A DNA stretch of 64,000 nucleotides from Adiantum capillus-veneris (Eukaryota; Streptophyta; Polypodiopsida; Polypodiales; Pteridaceae): positions 100,617,412-100,681,411 of the forward strand of contig CM043963.1 in the NCBI GenBank assembly GCA_014529385.2. The letters are read 5' to 3'. Numbering within the stretch: the stretch's first letter is position 1; each line of letters opens with the position of its first letter. Positions 20,183 through 31,499 of the stretch are shown in pieces. The notes under the pieces are model-generated. The model searched no databases and was not told the origin of the DNA. It saw nothing but the letters and a program-made list of their open reading frames with translations. The position numbers were made by a program, and so were the translations under genes.

Positions 20183-21591
20183 CTACAGCCACTTCAACAT
20201 TGAGTCTATGGTCCACTCAGCGTGGTCTCTGCCGCATAGGGGAAATGAGAAGCCAACCACTGAGTCCAAGGCCTCTATCCCCCTAGCTGCAAGGAACAAC
20301 ACATGAACTCTGAAGCAAGCTGCCTCAAGGTATGGTGAGGGGTCTCCAAGAAACTGTGTAAAGTCGTAGGCAAAGAAATCCCAACGGCGACAAATGTCAA
20401 AACTCGTCAGACCACGAGGAACGACTGCAAGGGAGACTTCTGCACCAGAAGAGGGGGTCTCAAGAAAGGTTGTTCCTCTCTTGCTAATCAACTTGTGGCA
20501 ATGGCGTTGCCAAGAGATGGCCTAGCTACCGAGGTAGGCCCTGCCCCTTGAGACGGCCGTGGGACTGGAGCGGGAGGAGGTGAGGTAGCAAGGGGGGCGA
20601 GTGGGATCGACAAAGGTAGGAGGGAGATATGGAGAGGTAGAGGGAGGAGGAGGAGGAGGGGGAGAGGGGGAACTCGGTGGGAGGAGGGGCTGTCAAGGGT
20701 GAGGCTGAGGTGGAGGATGGAGCAGGGAACTCATCCTACTGAAGAGGATCGAATCAATTCCCGTGGGAACCCACTGCTACTGGGTAGGAGCCTGAGGACC
20801 ACTTTGAGTGTCAGACTGGCGCGGTGCCCCTGTCAACGTCAACCACGAACCTGCTACCGACCCTCCTTCGCTTGAGCCCCAGGCTCAGAGGGTGGCTTTG
20901 TCTGCGTGCTCTGTGGCTTTGCCTACTACTGGTGGCCAGCCCTTGAGGGCTGGGGTTGGGCCTGTGGTGTAGGTCGGGGTCTCCTCTGTGAATAGGCCTT
21001 CGCAAGATGGCCCATCTATCGACAAATGAAGCACTGATTTGGGAGACCCAAATACTCCACACTCTGCCTGAACCAACCCCCACTCACCCAAGGAAGAAGG
21101 ATAACCTTGCGGAGAGTATGGGTGTCCCTAACCAGAACTCGGACTGATGGAATGCCGGCCGCCTTGGCAGCTATTGAGGCTGCCATGCGAGGTGTCTCCA
21201 GGACAATCCCAATCATTGAGCCTATCCTGGACAAAAGTGGTAAGTACTCCCTCCTCAGACCAGGAAAGAAGACGGAGATGGGAAGGTCTGCCTCCTCTAC
21301 CAAAACATCTGAAGCTGGGTCAAAACCATGTCTCCACTGTCGAAAGTGGGCTTGAACTGTTCGGATTGTTAGAGGGCTCATCGCAATGACCTTGGACACC
21401 ATATCGGATGTCTCAAACTCTATTTGGTAGTAACCGCGTCCGAGGAACTGAACATCCAAAATGTTGCCCACCTCTGTGGGAAGGCGGGCCTGGAGAAGAC
21501 CAAGCAGCTCTCCTCTGTTGGGTCTGGTACCGAGAATCTGGTAGATGACGGATGTCGCCTGCAGGCATTCCACCTCTGCGGCTAGGCTCAC
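20183..21591 (-). pseudogene. LINE ORF1: DUF4283-like RNA-binding protein with broken CCHC
   Basis: ORF1 of plant L1 elements binds element RNA. ATG 21591 opens 191 residues with a DUF4283-like fold signature (GRGYYQIEF near residue 50; ISVFFPGLRREYLPLLSRIG near 105), ending in CFICR. A stop follows inside the zinc knuckle, and its last Cys position is a Tyr (pattern C-x2-C-x4-H-x4-Y). Beyond, a Pro/Arg/Gln-rich linker continues in shifting frames, and a further 102-residue stretch lies at 20183-20491. The gene is broken. Between it and ATG 19823 I see only a short spacer. Confidence 0.72.
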
Positions 21592-22165
21592 TTGCTCTTT
21601 CGGTCAAAGAGCAATTTGAATGGTGGGCTCAGTGGGGTTGGGTGAGGGGACTTCATTGGAGTTCCTCTGTGTTGGATCATGAGCCTCCATCTGTGTTTGC
21701 TGCTGTCAAGAAAAGGCAGAGAAGCGTTGACGAAGGGGGGAATTCCTGTTGGATCAAGCACGTCAAGGATGCTGGCAAGGCCCGACAAGCAAGAGTGGTT
21801 GAAGGTAACATGGGGGCGGGAGGGGCAATGGCTAAAGGTAGTGCAAGAAGGAGGGCAAAGCAGGCGGATAGGGCAGCAGTAGCGGGGGATGGCGGGCGGG
21901 CAGCAAGAGGGGCTGGCGATGGGCAGCGAGCAAGGAGTGGGCAACGGGTGTGGCTGGCAAAAGGCAGCGGAGGACAGGCGACTAGAGGGGAGGCGAGAAG
22001 CAGGTGTGGCAGCAGGCTAGGCAAAACGCGCAGGGGGTGGGCAGGTGGGCTGCGCGCAAGAGGGCAGGCAGGGGAACTATGCGAGGGCAGTGGGGGGGGG
22101 AGGGGGGCAGTGATTGCGAGAAGGGCGATGCGAGAAGCAGCACTGAGCGCCAAAACCTGGTCTCA
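21592..22165 (-). other. GC-rich 5' region of the LINE
   Basis: The strongly G-rich plus strand (C-rich on the LINE strand), dense in GGCA and GGGC blocks, ends near the AC/AG microsatellite. It fits a LINE 5' UTR with an internal promoter. The Arg/Gly-rich plus-strand frame here is judged a composition artefact. Confidence 0.45.
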
Positions 22166-22209
22166 TTTTTTCTTAGTTCGCTTAGCAAACAAATAATTTG
22201 ACTCAAAGC

Positions 22210-23746
<1,537 letters not shown>

Positions 23747-23884
23747 TATAAGATCCTAGGAACTAGCACATACACATCTCCACCCAACCATGCCATATAT
23801 TGGCAATTGGCATGCTAAATATTACCTCCTTAATGGCATGTGAGTCATGGCCCTTGGCCTCATATTACTCTCCCCTTGGAGAAG
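23747..23884 (-). repeat. LTR-like repeat copy 1 with polypurine-like edge
   Basis: About 120 bp resembling 26743-26860 and 26884-26953. All share CACATCTCC..CC, ATGCCAT.TAT and, except for the shortest, a CATGTGAGTC stretch. On the minus strand the right edge is preceded by TTCTCCAAGGGGAGAG, which resembles a polypurine tract. It could be the 3' LTR of a small coding-free element. The ends are not firmly set. Confidence 0.45.
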
Positions 23885-24393
23885 CATTTTTGTCCTTGAC
23901 AACACAAGTGGTGATATCTTCATAAGAACACTAATGTCGTCATCCTTCACGGATCTAGTTGTCTATTTGACCTCTACACGGTTCAATAGGAGGTTTGATG
24001 AAACCAAAACATTTTGATTTTCTACATCGTTGTCCCTTTGCAATTGTTTGTGTAACTAGCTTATATCCAAAAGAGTGTGTAGAAGCTTGATTTATAACAC
24101 TTGAGCACTTTAAATGAGTTACCACACTAAGAGGTGTTTAAATGAATGACTAGGTTGCACACTTTGTAAATATACTGGAACATGCAAGAATACCTCTTCT
24201 CAACTTTCCATGAAAACGACATGCTGACATAACTCGTCAACAAAGATTAAGTCCTTGACGTGCTATCATTTCTCATCAGTAAAAAACCCCACCATAACTG
24301 ATGATCAGGATTGAGAACCTGATCTAAACATGTAGGAACTAAACCTAGTTGCAACATGTTTTGCATCATGATAAGGAAAGTCCAATTAGAGAG

Positions 24394-24540
24394 AGGACCT
24401 TTCCAATTGGATTGGTTTTGCCTAGCATACGCTCTTAGCATATCCTTTAGCACGAGATTAACAAGAATGACCTTTCCAATTGGATTGCTTTTTGTTAACG
24501 TACGCTTGTAGCCTATCCTCTAGCATGAGATTAACACTTA
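24394..24540. repeat. 73-bp imperfect tandem duplication
   Basis: GACCTTTCCAATTGGATTG occurs at 24396 and 24469, and both copies end near GAGATTAACA. Confidence 0.85.
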
Positions 24541-26131
24541 TACATTACGAAATGCTTCATAAGCTATAACAGTCTCAACAGTTTGAGCCGATATTATAAG
24601 TGCTTTTCACAATCTATACTAGCATGTATACATCACAATTCAACATTGCCATATGTAAAATGTGAGCTTATATCCCTAGTTTTCTAATTCCCAAACATGT
24701 GTGCCAGAGCCCTTAATGCAAAGTCAGTTGGCAATAGCTAAGCATGGTTAGAAGCCTTGCTACATAACAAGAAATCTTTTCCAAGTGAAAGGTTAAAACA
24801 CAAAAAAACAAGAACTTCTTGAAATTTTCTAACCTATTGCCCCTTGGTGGCCAATTGTCCTGAAATCCAAAAGTAAATGCTCACTTAAGAGTGAATTTTC
24901 ATTATGCTTTTGTCATCCTTATGTTTGAATCTGACTCATAGCCATGTATATTGCTAGGTTGAGAGTTGTTGTATGTACCATGCACGCTTGGATTGGTTTA
25001 TTTTGGCACTCAATGAAATATCATTCAGACATGTTGCAAAGTCCTCCCAAGTTCATATGTTGATAGCATATTCCAAACTTTGGAAGTTCCTACGCAATAT
25101 GATTTAAATTGAAGCCATGCTTCACCTAAGGGTAACATAAGAATAAAACATGATGGAGTGTTTGTGGTCATAGCTAATGGATGCTCTTGCTGAACATATT
25201 GATGGCATGGCAATAATTGACATTGGTAAGCTTTTATAGAGAATCGGCCGTGTTGAATCGTATTAAAGTACTTTAGATTGCCCAATCTTGGAAAGAGATA
25301 GCTTAGCCATCAAACTTCATTGAACTGCAAGCCCCTTCTTGACCAAAGCAACTTTTGCTTGCCAAGATGACTTTGTAAAAAATTGGCAAGATTTAATAAG
25401 TGCAAAGTTGTAAACTTGAAAGCTAACTTGCTTAACGACATGCTTGAATGACCACCCTTGGCACTGGAATTCATATCTTCACGCGGTGTGATTTGACTAT
25501 GTAGGATGCATCACCTATGTAGAAGCCATGCTTCACCATGTAAAATTATCTTGATCGACCGAAGCTCAAAAAAACTTTGCCTAGGAACCATACCCTAGAA
25601 AAAATTCAAATCCAAAATTTAGAATAGAGAGAGAGATGCCTCTGCCAGCTCTTGAACAACAAAGAGCTTGCCATGCCGAACATCCTTCACCCTTCATCAA
25701 GGCTAACAACAGGGCTTGCCTTTGCATCATTGAAGCCTTGTCATGCTTCAACTTTGGAGAATTATACCAAAATTAATAATAGGAAGAACTTAGAAGTTAA
25801 AACTCTAATTTTAACGTACCACCGGCTTAGAAAAGCCCTTGGTACTACTCACTTGAACTAAGGAGTAACTTGTCTCCTTCTTCGGCTATCCTTCATGCTT
25901 CGATATAATTTCTTTGTGTATTTCATTGAGATTCCATTGAATTGAGTGGGAACCTCAGAAAATTGGAAGACTTGTGATGCAAGCTCCAGTTGCTTTGAGC
26001 ATCCTATGGTGCCTTGCCCTTTGGCGGCTTCTGTAGGCAATATTTCCTTGTGGAAAGCAAGCTTCGAAGCCTTGCTGCTGTGAAATTTGGCTATGGAAAT
26101 GTTGTTAAGTTAGAGATGAGAATAAAAATTA

Positions 26132-26231
26132 TTGTGCCTTGAACTAGAGGCTTTGCAAGATTAATGATGTTAGAAAATTTCTTGTGCCATGAACTAGAGG
26201 CTCCACAAGATAACTGATGTAGAAACCCAAA
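26132..26231. repeat. 50-bp imperfect tandem duplication
   Basis: TTGTGCC followed by TGAACTAGAGGCT occurs at 26132 and again at 26182. Confidence 0.75.
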
Positions 26232-26589
26232 GGCTTATTGTGTGTACCTTTGTTAGTCGGGGGCGGGGGGCTAAAGTGGGTGCCCAATTTAACTCCATAT
26301 GTGGATGCACCGCAAAACAATAAGAATGGCCATGGAAACTTTGAAGTTAGTGAGCAAAGGGTAGATCGCTGGCCTGTACATACAAAATTTCCTCGCGCCA
26401 CAAAAATGTCCCATGGTGTAGGCAATCCCACTGACATCCTTTGCAACACAATTTGTGCAAGTCCATGCTACCCACTTCCTCTATACAAGAGTACACTCCC
26501 ATGCACGATACTTACTACTTCGAGATCGCCATGGAAATTCCCCTTTATAAGGGGGTGCTCATGCTGCCCTGTACTCAACTTACCCCACC

Positions 26590-26594
<5 letters not shown>

Positions 26595-26661
<67 letters not shown>
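26595..26661. repeat. (AG)n microsatellite
   Basis: About 33 AG units. A CT tract on the opposite strand gives an artefactual Ser-Leu frame. Confidence 0.97.
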
Positions 26662-26665
<4 letters not shown>

Positions 26666-26726
26666 TTGAGCATCCAAGCATGCTAGTGCGGCTCGACCAT
26701 GCTTCTTCCCCTCCTTCCTTGCTACC

Positions 26727-26860
26727 TTGAGCCATAATACCAATATAAGAGGTTGAGAACTAGAACATGCACATCTCCCCCCAAACATGCCATCTATAAG
26801 CCCTTGGTCTGATAAGTATAGTCCCCCCCTTAACCTCATGTGAGTCCTCGCCCTAGGCCT
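26727..26860 (-). repeat. LTR-like repeat copy 2 with a primer-site-like edge
   Basis: On the minus strand the repeat is followed by TTGGTATTATGGCTCAA (26743 down to 26727). This resembles a damaged initiator-Met primer site (TGGTATCAGAGC type), as expected after a 5' LTR. The TATA-like TATAGATGG is degenerate here but reads TATATATGG in copy 3. Confidence 0.5.
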
Positions 26861-26883
26861 ACCCAAGGGCCAGGACTCACAAG

Positions 26884-26953
26884 CTTATCTCCCCCCAACC
26901 ATGCCATATATAAGCCCTTGGCCTGTTGAATATAGCCCCTTAATTGCATGAGA
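26884..26953 (-). repeat. LTR-like repeat copy 3 (partial)
   Basis: About 70 bp similar to part of copy 2, separated from it by 24 bp. It may be a duplication inside one LTR. Confidence 0.5.
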
Positions 26954-27026
26954 GAAGCCATATTATAATTAGGTCTCTTTGTGTTGTTTATAAGTTATGA
27001 CCTCAAAAAGGGAGAGCAAGGAGCTT

Positions 27027-27292
<266 letters not shown>

Positions 27293-27308
27293 TCATTATC
27301 GTCCACGG

Positions 27309-27324
27309 AGGTCAGATATGACCT
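27309..27324 (-). other. 3'-terminal hairpin of the ORF1-only LINE
   Basis: A 6-bp stem and 4-base loop, 16 nt upstream of the simple-repeat tail. In many LINE families such a stem-loop is the RNA feature recognised by the RT. It matches 31454-31469 except in the loop. Confidence 0.65.
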
Positions 27325-27419
27325 TTGGGACCAAGAAAACATACATGGTTGGACCTCTTACCAGAGGAGTACATGGAGAATCATGGCTAAGGTGGATACA
27401 ACAAAATTTGTGACATATG

Positions 27420-28174
27420 TCACTTAGGGGAGAGAGAAGGGGAAGATGGCTTGGGGGTTTTTGGAGCCCGAAATTCTTCAATGGTGGCTTTGCCGCCTCG
27501 ATAGACGGCCCATTTGTCGGCTGCTCGTGCCTCTCGAACATTTTGGAGTTCTTGTTTCTTGACTTTAAGTTGGTCAGGTGTCAAGGCCTCACTTATCCAT
27601 ACTGTGGTGCCCTTGAGGAGTCGTGCTTGTTGTAGAAGTGTAATGCACGCCTCTTTAGTCTTGAAGACCAAGATGCCTTGGTTGGTGCGGTTGTCCTGGT
27701 GAACCCTCTCAATTGTGTTGGGGTCAAACTCGGTTGGGTGGATGGCTTGGTTGAGTTTCACTAGGGTTGTAGTGTAGTCGTCGTTCTCTTCCCACCAAGT
27801 AGATGGCAGGCTGCCGATATGAACAGATAGTGCTAGTCCTTCCCGTCTCGACGGCGTTCTTGCATGCACTCTTCTACTTTGGAGGAGACCGCCGCGGTTG
27901 CTGCTTGGACTTGGGTGGCAAGTTTGGCCATGCTTGCGGTGAAGGTGCTTTAGACTTCCTTTGCTTTGGCGAGACAATGCTTGCTATCATCTTTCTTTTG
28001 AGACTCCAAGGAGGAGAAACGTGCCTCAAGGGCTACAAGATGCGCCTTGAGCTCTGCGTTCTCATCCTTGAGCTCTCAAATTTGAGAGTGAAGGCGGTCC
28101 ATCCGATCCACCCGTGGGGTGGGCACAAAAAGCCATGTCCGCTTGATTGGGGAGAGAGATCCTCTTCGTTGCAT
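27420..28174 (-). pseudogene. L1 ORF1p-like protein: coiled coil, RRM-like core, C-terminal domain
   Basis: The protein would coat LINE RNA as a trimer and act as a nucleic acid chaperone. From a possible ATG at 28174: a basic N-terminus, then a heptad-rich coiled coil (ELKDENAELKAHLVALEARF) around 28075-27850. Next comes an RRM-like stretch (LSVHIGSLPSTWWEE; GILVFKTKEACITLLQQA) and a C-terminal domain with ALTPDQLKVKKQELQNVREA and WAVYRGGKATIEEF. The frame ends in a natural stop at 27420. A stop at 28076-28078, another at 27950-27952 and a frame change near 27830 make it a pseudogene. The order matches the L1 ORF1 family, unlike the DUF4283 ORF1 at 21 kb. The family call rests on domain order and motif resemblance. 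Confidence 0.65.
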
Positions 28175-28497
28175 CGTAGGTCTGAGATTTTTTCCATTGT
28201 AGTCGAGGGCGTAGATTACCCTTGCAGTGATGAAGCACAGATTTTTTGAGTTTCTGTGGGACGGGTTGCTTAGGTTAGGGCAATGGGTAGAGTATGTTTC
28301 CTTGCCCCCTTGGTGAAATGACAAGGTGTCGTGGGACGGCGGCGCGGCTTGGCTTGGCCTGAGCATAGCGCGTGAAGCGCTCGACCTGGCCTGGTTGGGC
28401 TGGTAATGCACGGACGCAGGCCCGAACAGAGTGCACGACAACGCACAGAGACAGGCTCGACAGAGCGCAGAGACCTTGCTGGACTGGAGTGGCGCAC

Positions 28498-28501
<4 letters not shown>

Positions 28502-28565
<64 letters not shown>
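28502..28565. repeat. (AG)n microsatellite
   Basis: About 32 uninterrupted AG units. Confidence 0.97.
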
Positions 28566-28567
<2 letters not shown>

Positions 28568-28803
28568 AATGGAGAGTGGAGCAGGATAATGGAGACTCTT
28601 AGAATTTGCCTATTGAAGGATATGCATAGAAAGAGCTAGCTAAGGGGGCTCTGGACATTGTGATAGAGGAAATAGGGGGCATCCTTTGTATGTGCAATCA
28701 TTTTGTTTGTATGCTCCATGTGTGTAGATCTATTTTGTAAAAGACCAAATGACTTAAGTCTATGAGAAAAATATCAAATTACATCCATGTTTTATATGAT
28801 CTC

Positions 28804-28805
<2 letters not shown>

Positions 28806-28851
<46 letters not shown>
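28806..28851. repeat. (GA)n microsatellite
   Basis: About 23 uninterrupted units. Confidence 0.96.
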
Positions 28852-28853
<2 letters not shown>

Positions 28854-31368
28854 TCAATTCTTAATATGAGAACTCTATCTTATTTGACAAAAGTTTGATA
28901 TTTCTACACAATTATATTTACAAAAGGGATTTTATAATGCAATTTTTGGAAAAACCTCATGAGTTTTGTAAGAAAAAAGGGTTATTTTATTGCTTCAACA
29001 TGTGAGTTGAGGGTTTCCTAAAGGAATCGTTGAATGCACATTGTATGAAAAATTTCTTTGAAACCCCCAAGTTATTAACCTAATATTGAACCTTGACTTT
29101 TTAAAGTATTTGTCTTGGTATCTATCTTATGACACAGACTTGAGCAAAATCTTGAGACTAATATGCTTCTTTCCTTGGTGCAAGACTCTGTAGTAGTTTT
29201 GCCTTTTGCCTTTTGTGTTTTGGGCTTGAGTGAAGCGGAGCGACCCTGGTACCGCTCTGGACGATTTGTGAAACCTCTCATGAAAAAGGTGTGATTTGCT
29301 ACAAAAAGCCTGGGTAGTTTTCCTTTTTGGCAACAAACTTGTTTTGTATAATATCCTTAACTTGGAGTAGACTTTTTGGTGCCCGTTTCCCTTCTATGTG
29401 ATTGTTTTTTTATTATGTGTGGTCTCTTGTTTTGTCTTAGGCTTTTCATTGTTGCTTAATTTGACCTCCACTAAGGTCTTGATTTGATACTTGAATCAAT
29501 AGGGTAAAGGAGCCAATTTAGAGATGATTTCTTTTGTGTGGTCCCTTGTTTTGTCTTAGGCTTTTTCTTGTTGGTTGATTTTAGCTCCACTAAGGTCTTG
29601 ATTATCTACTTGGAACCCCCAGGGTAAAGGAGATAATTTAGAGACAAAAATTTTGAGCCCAAAGTCACGAATGGACCCACCCTGAACTTTCTGAGAATCT
29701 TGGTTATGTGTTTTATTGTGATTTGCTAAAAAGTGTTTCTAATGCACCCTCAAAAGTGAATTTTTCCAAATGGAGCATTAAAAAAAATTCTAAAAAATAT
29801 CAATCTCGGGATCATCTGATTCACCTTTTCATGAGTATTCTGGCGCAATGTCTACATATTCAAAATGATTAGATTTGTAAAGGCCCCCCCCCCCCCCAAA
29901 AAAAAATAAAAACCCAAAAAACCCCAAAGAATATTAAAATGGTTAGCATTTTCACAAACTATCTTCAAACTGGCTCCTTCACCCTACTTTGGAAGCCCTT
30001 AGCCATCAAAATATCCTTGTGCCTTGGCTTCCAAGACCACTTCCTCGTTGGTTTCCAAAGGATCCAAACTCTCAAGAAAAGGGAAAAGGCCGAGTCCAAC
30101 CATCACCTTTTGATGGAGCATACCTTGAGGCCTTACATGACCTTCAATACCTAGCAACACGCACTAGCACCCCATTATATGAGGACTCGACTCTTCTAAT
30201 CCCCTTTGTCAAGCAACTACTCAAGTGAACCTATCAACATGTACCACTTTATGATCTTGTTCACATGGACCAAGGTTAGAAGTGACACACTCTAAGATTA
30301 GAAGTGATACACTCACCATTATTTAGTCTTAGTATCCAGGGGGTCACTTGAGTGGGGGGCATCTACGCTTGTGGCCCACAACCAACCATGTGATTAGCTT
30401 TGGCCAACATCCCTTAGTGTCTATAGAATCCCCTTGCCTCATGCTCATTGATGGAGCCTCTAGACTTAATTTTATGTCGAATTTCACTATGATAGCTCTT
30501 AAACAACCCTACCTCTGCTGCTCATACTCATCTTAGCTTACCAACACACAATGCTCCCAATGGGCATTGTGGAGTGGTTCCCTTTGCTAGTACAAGTAGG
30601 CCCCTTTACAAGTACAACTTTGCTTTCAAATTATCTTTTTGATTCTTTTGTCTTCCCTAGGTGGTTTAAGGCTCTCCTCTACTTATCGGCCAACCATGGC
30701 TGAGGCACACTAAGGCATTGCATGATTGGGAGATGATGCAATGTGGATCACAACTCATAGTCATCAAATGCAACCTATCAAACTTGAAGAGGGAGTTGAT
30801 GTGAACATCCAATAAAGCTCCATCTCTATGTTTTCTAAGCCAGAGGCACCCTCCACATGATGCTATGGGGGTTCACCTATAAGAAGAAGTCTAAATAAGA
30901 TGCATTTCAAAAAAGTATTTTAAAACCCCTATATCTATGTGCAATAGGATAATAAAATGACCCTTTTTCTTAAGAAACTAATTGTTTTCCCAAAATGGAA
31001 TCAAAACCCCCATGGAATCATGTAAATTTCTAATAACTTTGCCAAATAAAATATGGCACCTTATTTTGAGCTTGTGCGATACACTTACAATTTTGGAAAT
31101 GCACCCCTTGAGTGACGATGCCACAAATGATGGGTTAGAGTAATGGACTCTCTACCCCATTATTTTGAGACCTCACCCCTGACTTCTACACCACTGTGCA
31201 CAGACCACCATGCAACACACAAATTGAGCCTAGTCCCAAGCCTCCCTCTGTAAGACTAGTTCTTTTTTTTTAGCGAGCATTTTCTAGCAAGCGCTTTTGA
31301 AATCCAACACACTGATTCCTAAAAGATTCTAGAGATCTATTCCCTTGACTCTCCCACCCTCTCTCCCC

Positions 31369-31370
<2 letters not shown>
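28852..31370. other. Unassigned non-coding stretch
   Basis: No recognisable protein. It holds a 119-bp tandem duplication (29417-29650) and a C14-A9-like homopolymer run near 29884-29907. Confidence 0.5.
29417..29650. repeat. 119-bp imperfect tandem duplication
   Basis: TTGTTTTGTCTTAGGCTTTT and CTCCACTAAGGTCTTGATT occur in both copies (starting 29417 and 29536), which are otherwise moderately diverged. Confidence 0.85.

Positions 31371-31435
<65 letters not shown>
31371..31435. repeat. (AG)n microsatellite at a LINE 3' end
   Basis: About 32 AG units, read as (CT)n directly after the LINE 3' end on the minus strand. Confidence 0.96.
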
Positions 31436-31439
<4 letters not shown>

Positions 31440-31453
31440 ATTATCATCCTTGA

Positions 31454-31469
31454 AGGTCAAATATGACCT
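31454..31469 (-). other. 3'-terminal hairpin of the RT-bearing LINE
   Basis: AGGTCA-TATT-TGACCT on the minus strand, 16 nt from the LINE 3' edge at 31438, followed by (CT)n. It matches the hairpin at 27309-27324. Confidence 0.65.
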
Positions 31470-31499
31470 ATGGGATCAAAGTTACATGTGATGTAGTAT

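Larger units (their letters stand above)
4263..22165 (-). mobile_element. L1-type LINE, near full length, split by a nested LTR element
   Basis: Read right to left, the order is a GC-rich 5' region (to about 22165), ORF1 with a DUF4283-like domain and CCHC (21591 downward), APE-type endonuclease (from ATG 19823), then reverse transcriptase and a zf-RVT C-terminus (to about 4263). The gag-only LTR element occupies 7326-18692. Without it the LINE is about 6.5 kb, a normal plant L1 length. The two halves join at the duplicated CTGG. Multiple frameshifts and stops make it dead. It was inserted before the LTR element. I see no clear poly-A tail at the left end. Confidence 0.88.
23885..26594. other. 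Coding-free stretch, possibly interior of a short LTR element
   Basis: About 2.7 kb without a recognisable protein. It contains tandem duplications of 73 bp (24394-24540) and 50 bp (26132-26231). If the flanking repeats are LTRs, this is an interior without genes. Confidence 0.4.
27293..28250 (-). mobile_element. ORF1-only LINE relative ending in a hairpin and microsatellite
   Basis: On the minus strand an L1-ORF1-like gene is followed, after only about 125 bp, by a 3' end with the hairpin AGGTCA-TATC-TGACCT and then a CTAT/TC simple repeat. The same 3' terminal signature ends the RT-bearing LINE at 31438. No endonuclease or RT is present between ORF1 and the 3' end. This arrangement parallels mammalian HAL1 ('half-L1') elements. 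The 5' limit is uncertain. Confidence 0.6.

Noticed and set aside
21552-22196. 214-residue Arg/Gly/Ala-rich plus-strand frame
   Set aside because: It overlaps the antisense of the LINE ORF1 start and its GC-rich 5' region. The composition explains the open frame, and no domain is visible.
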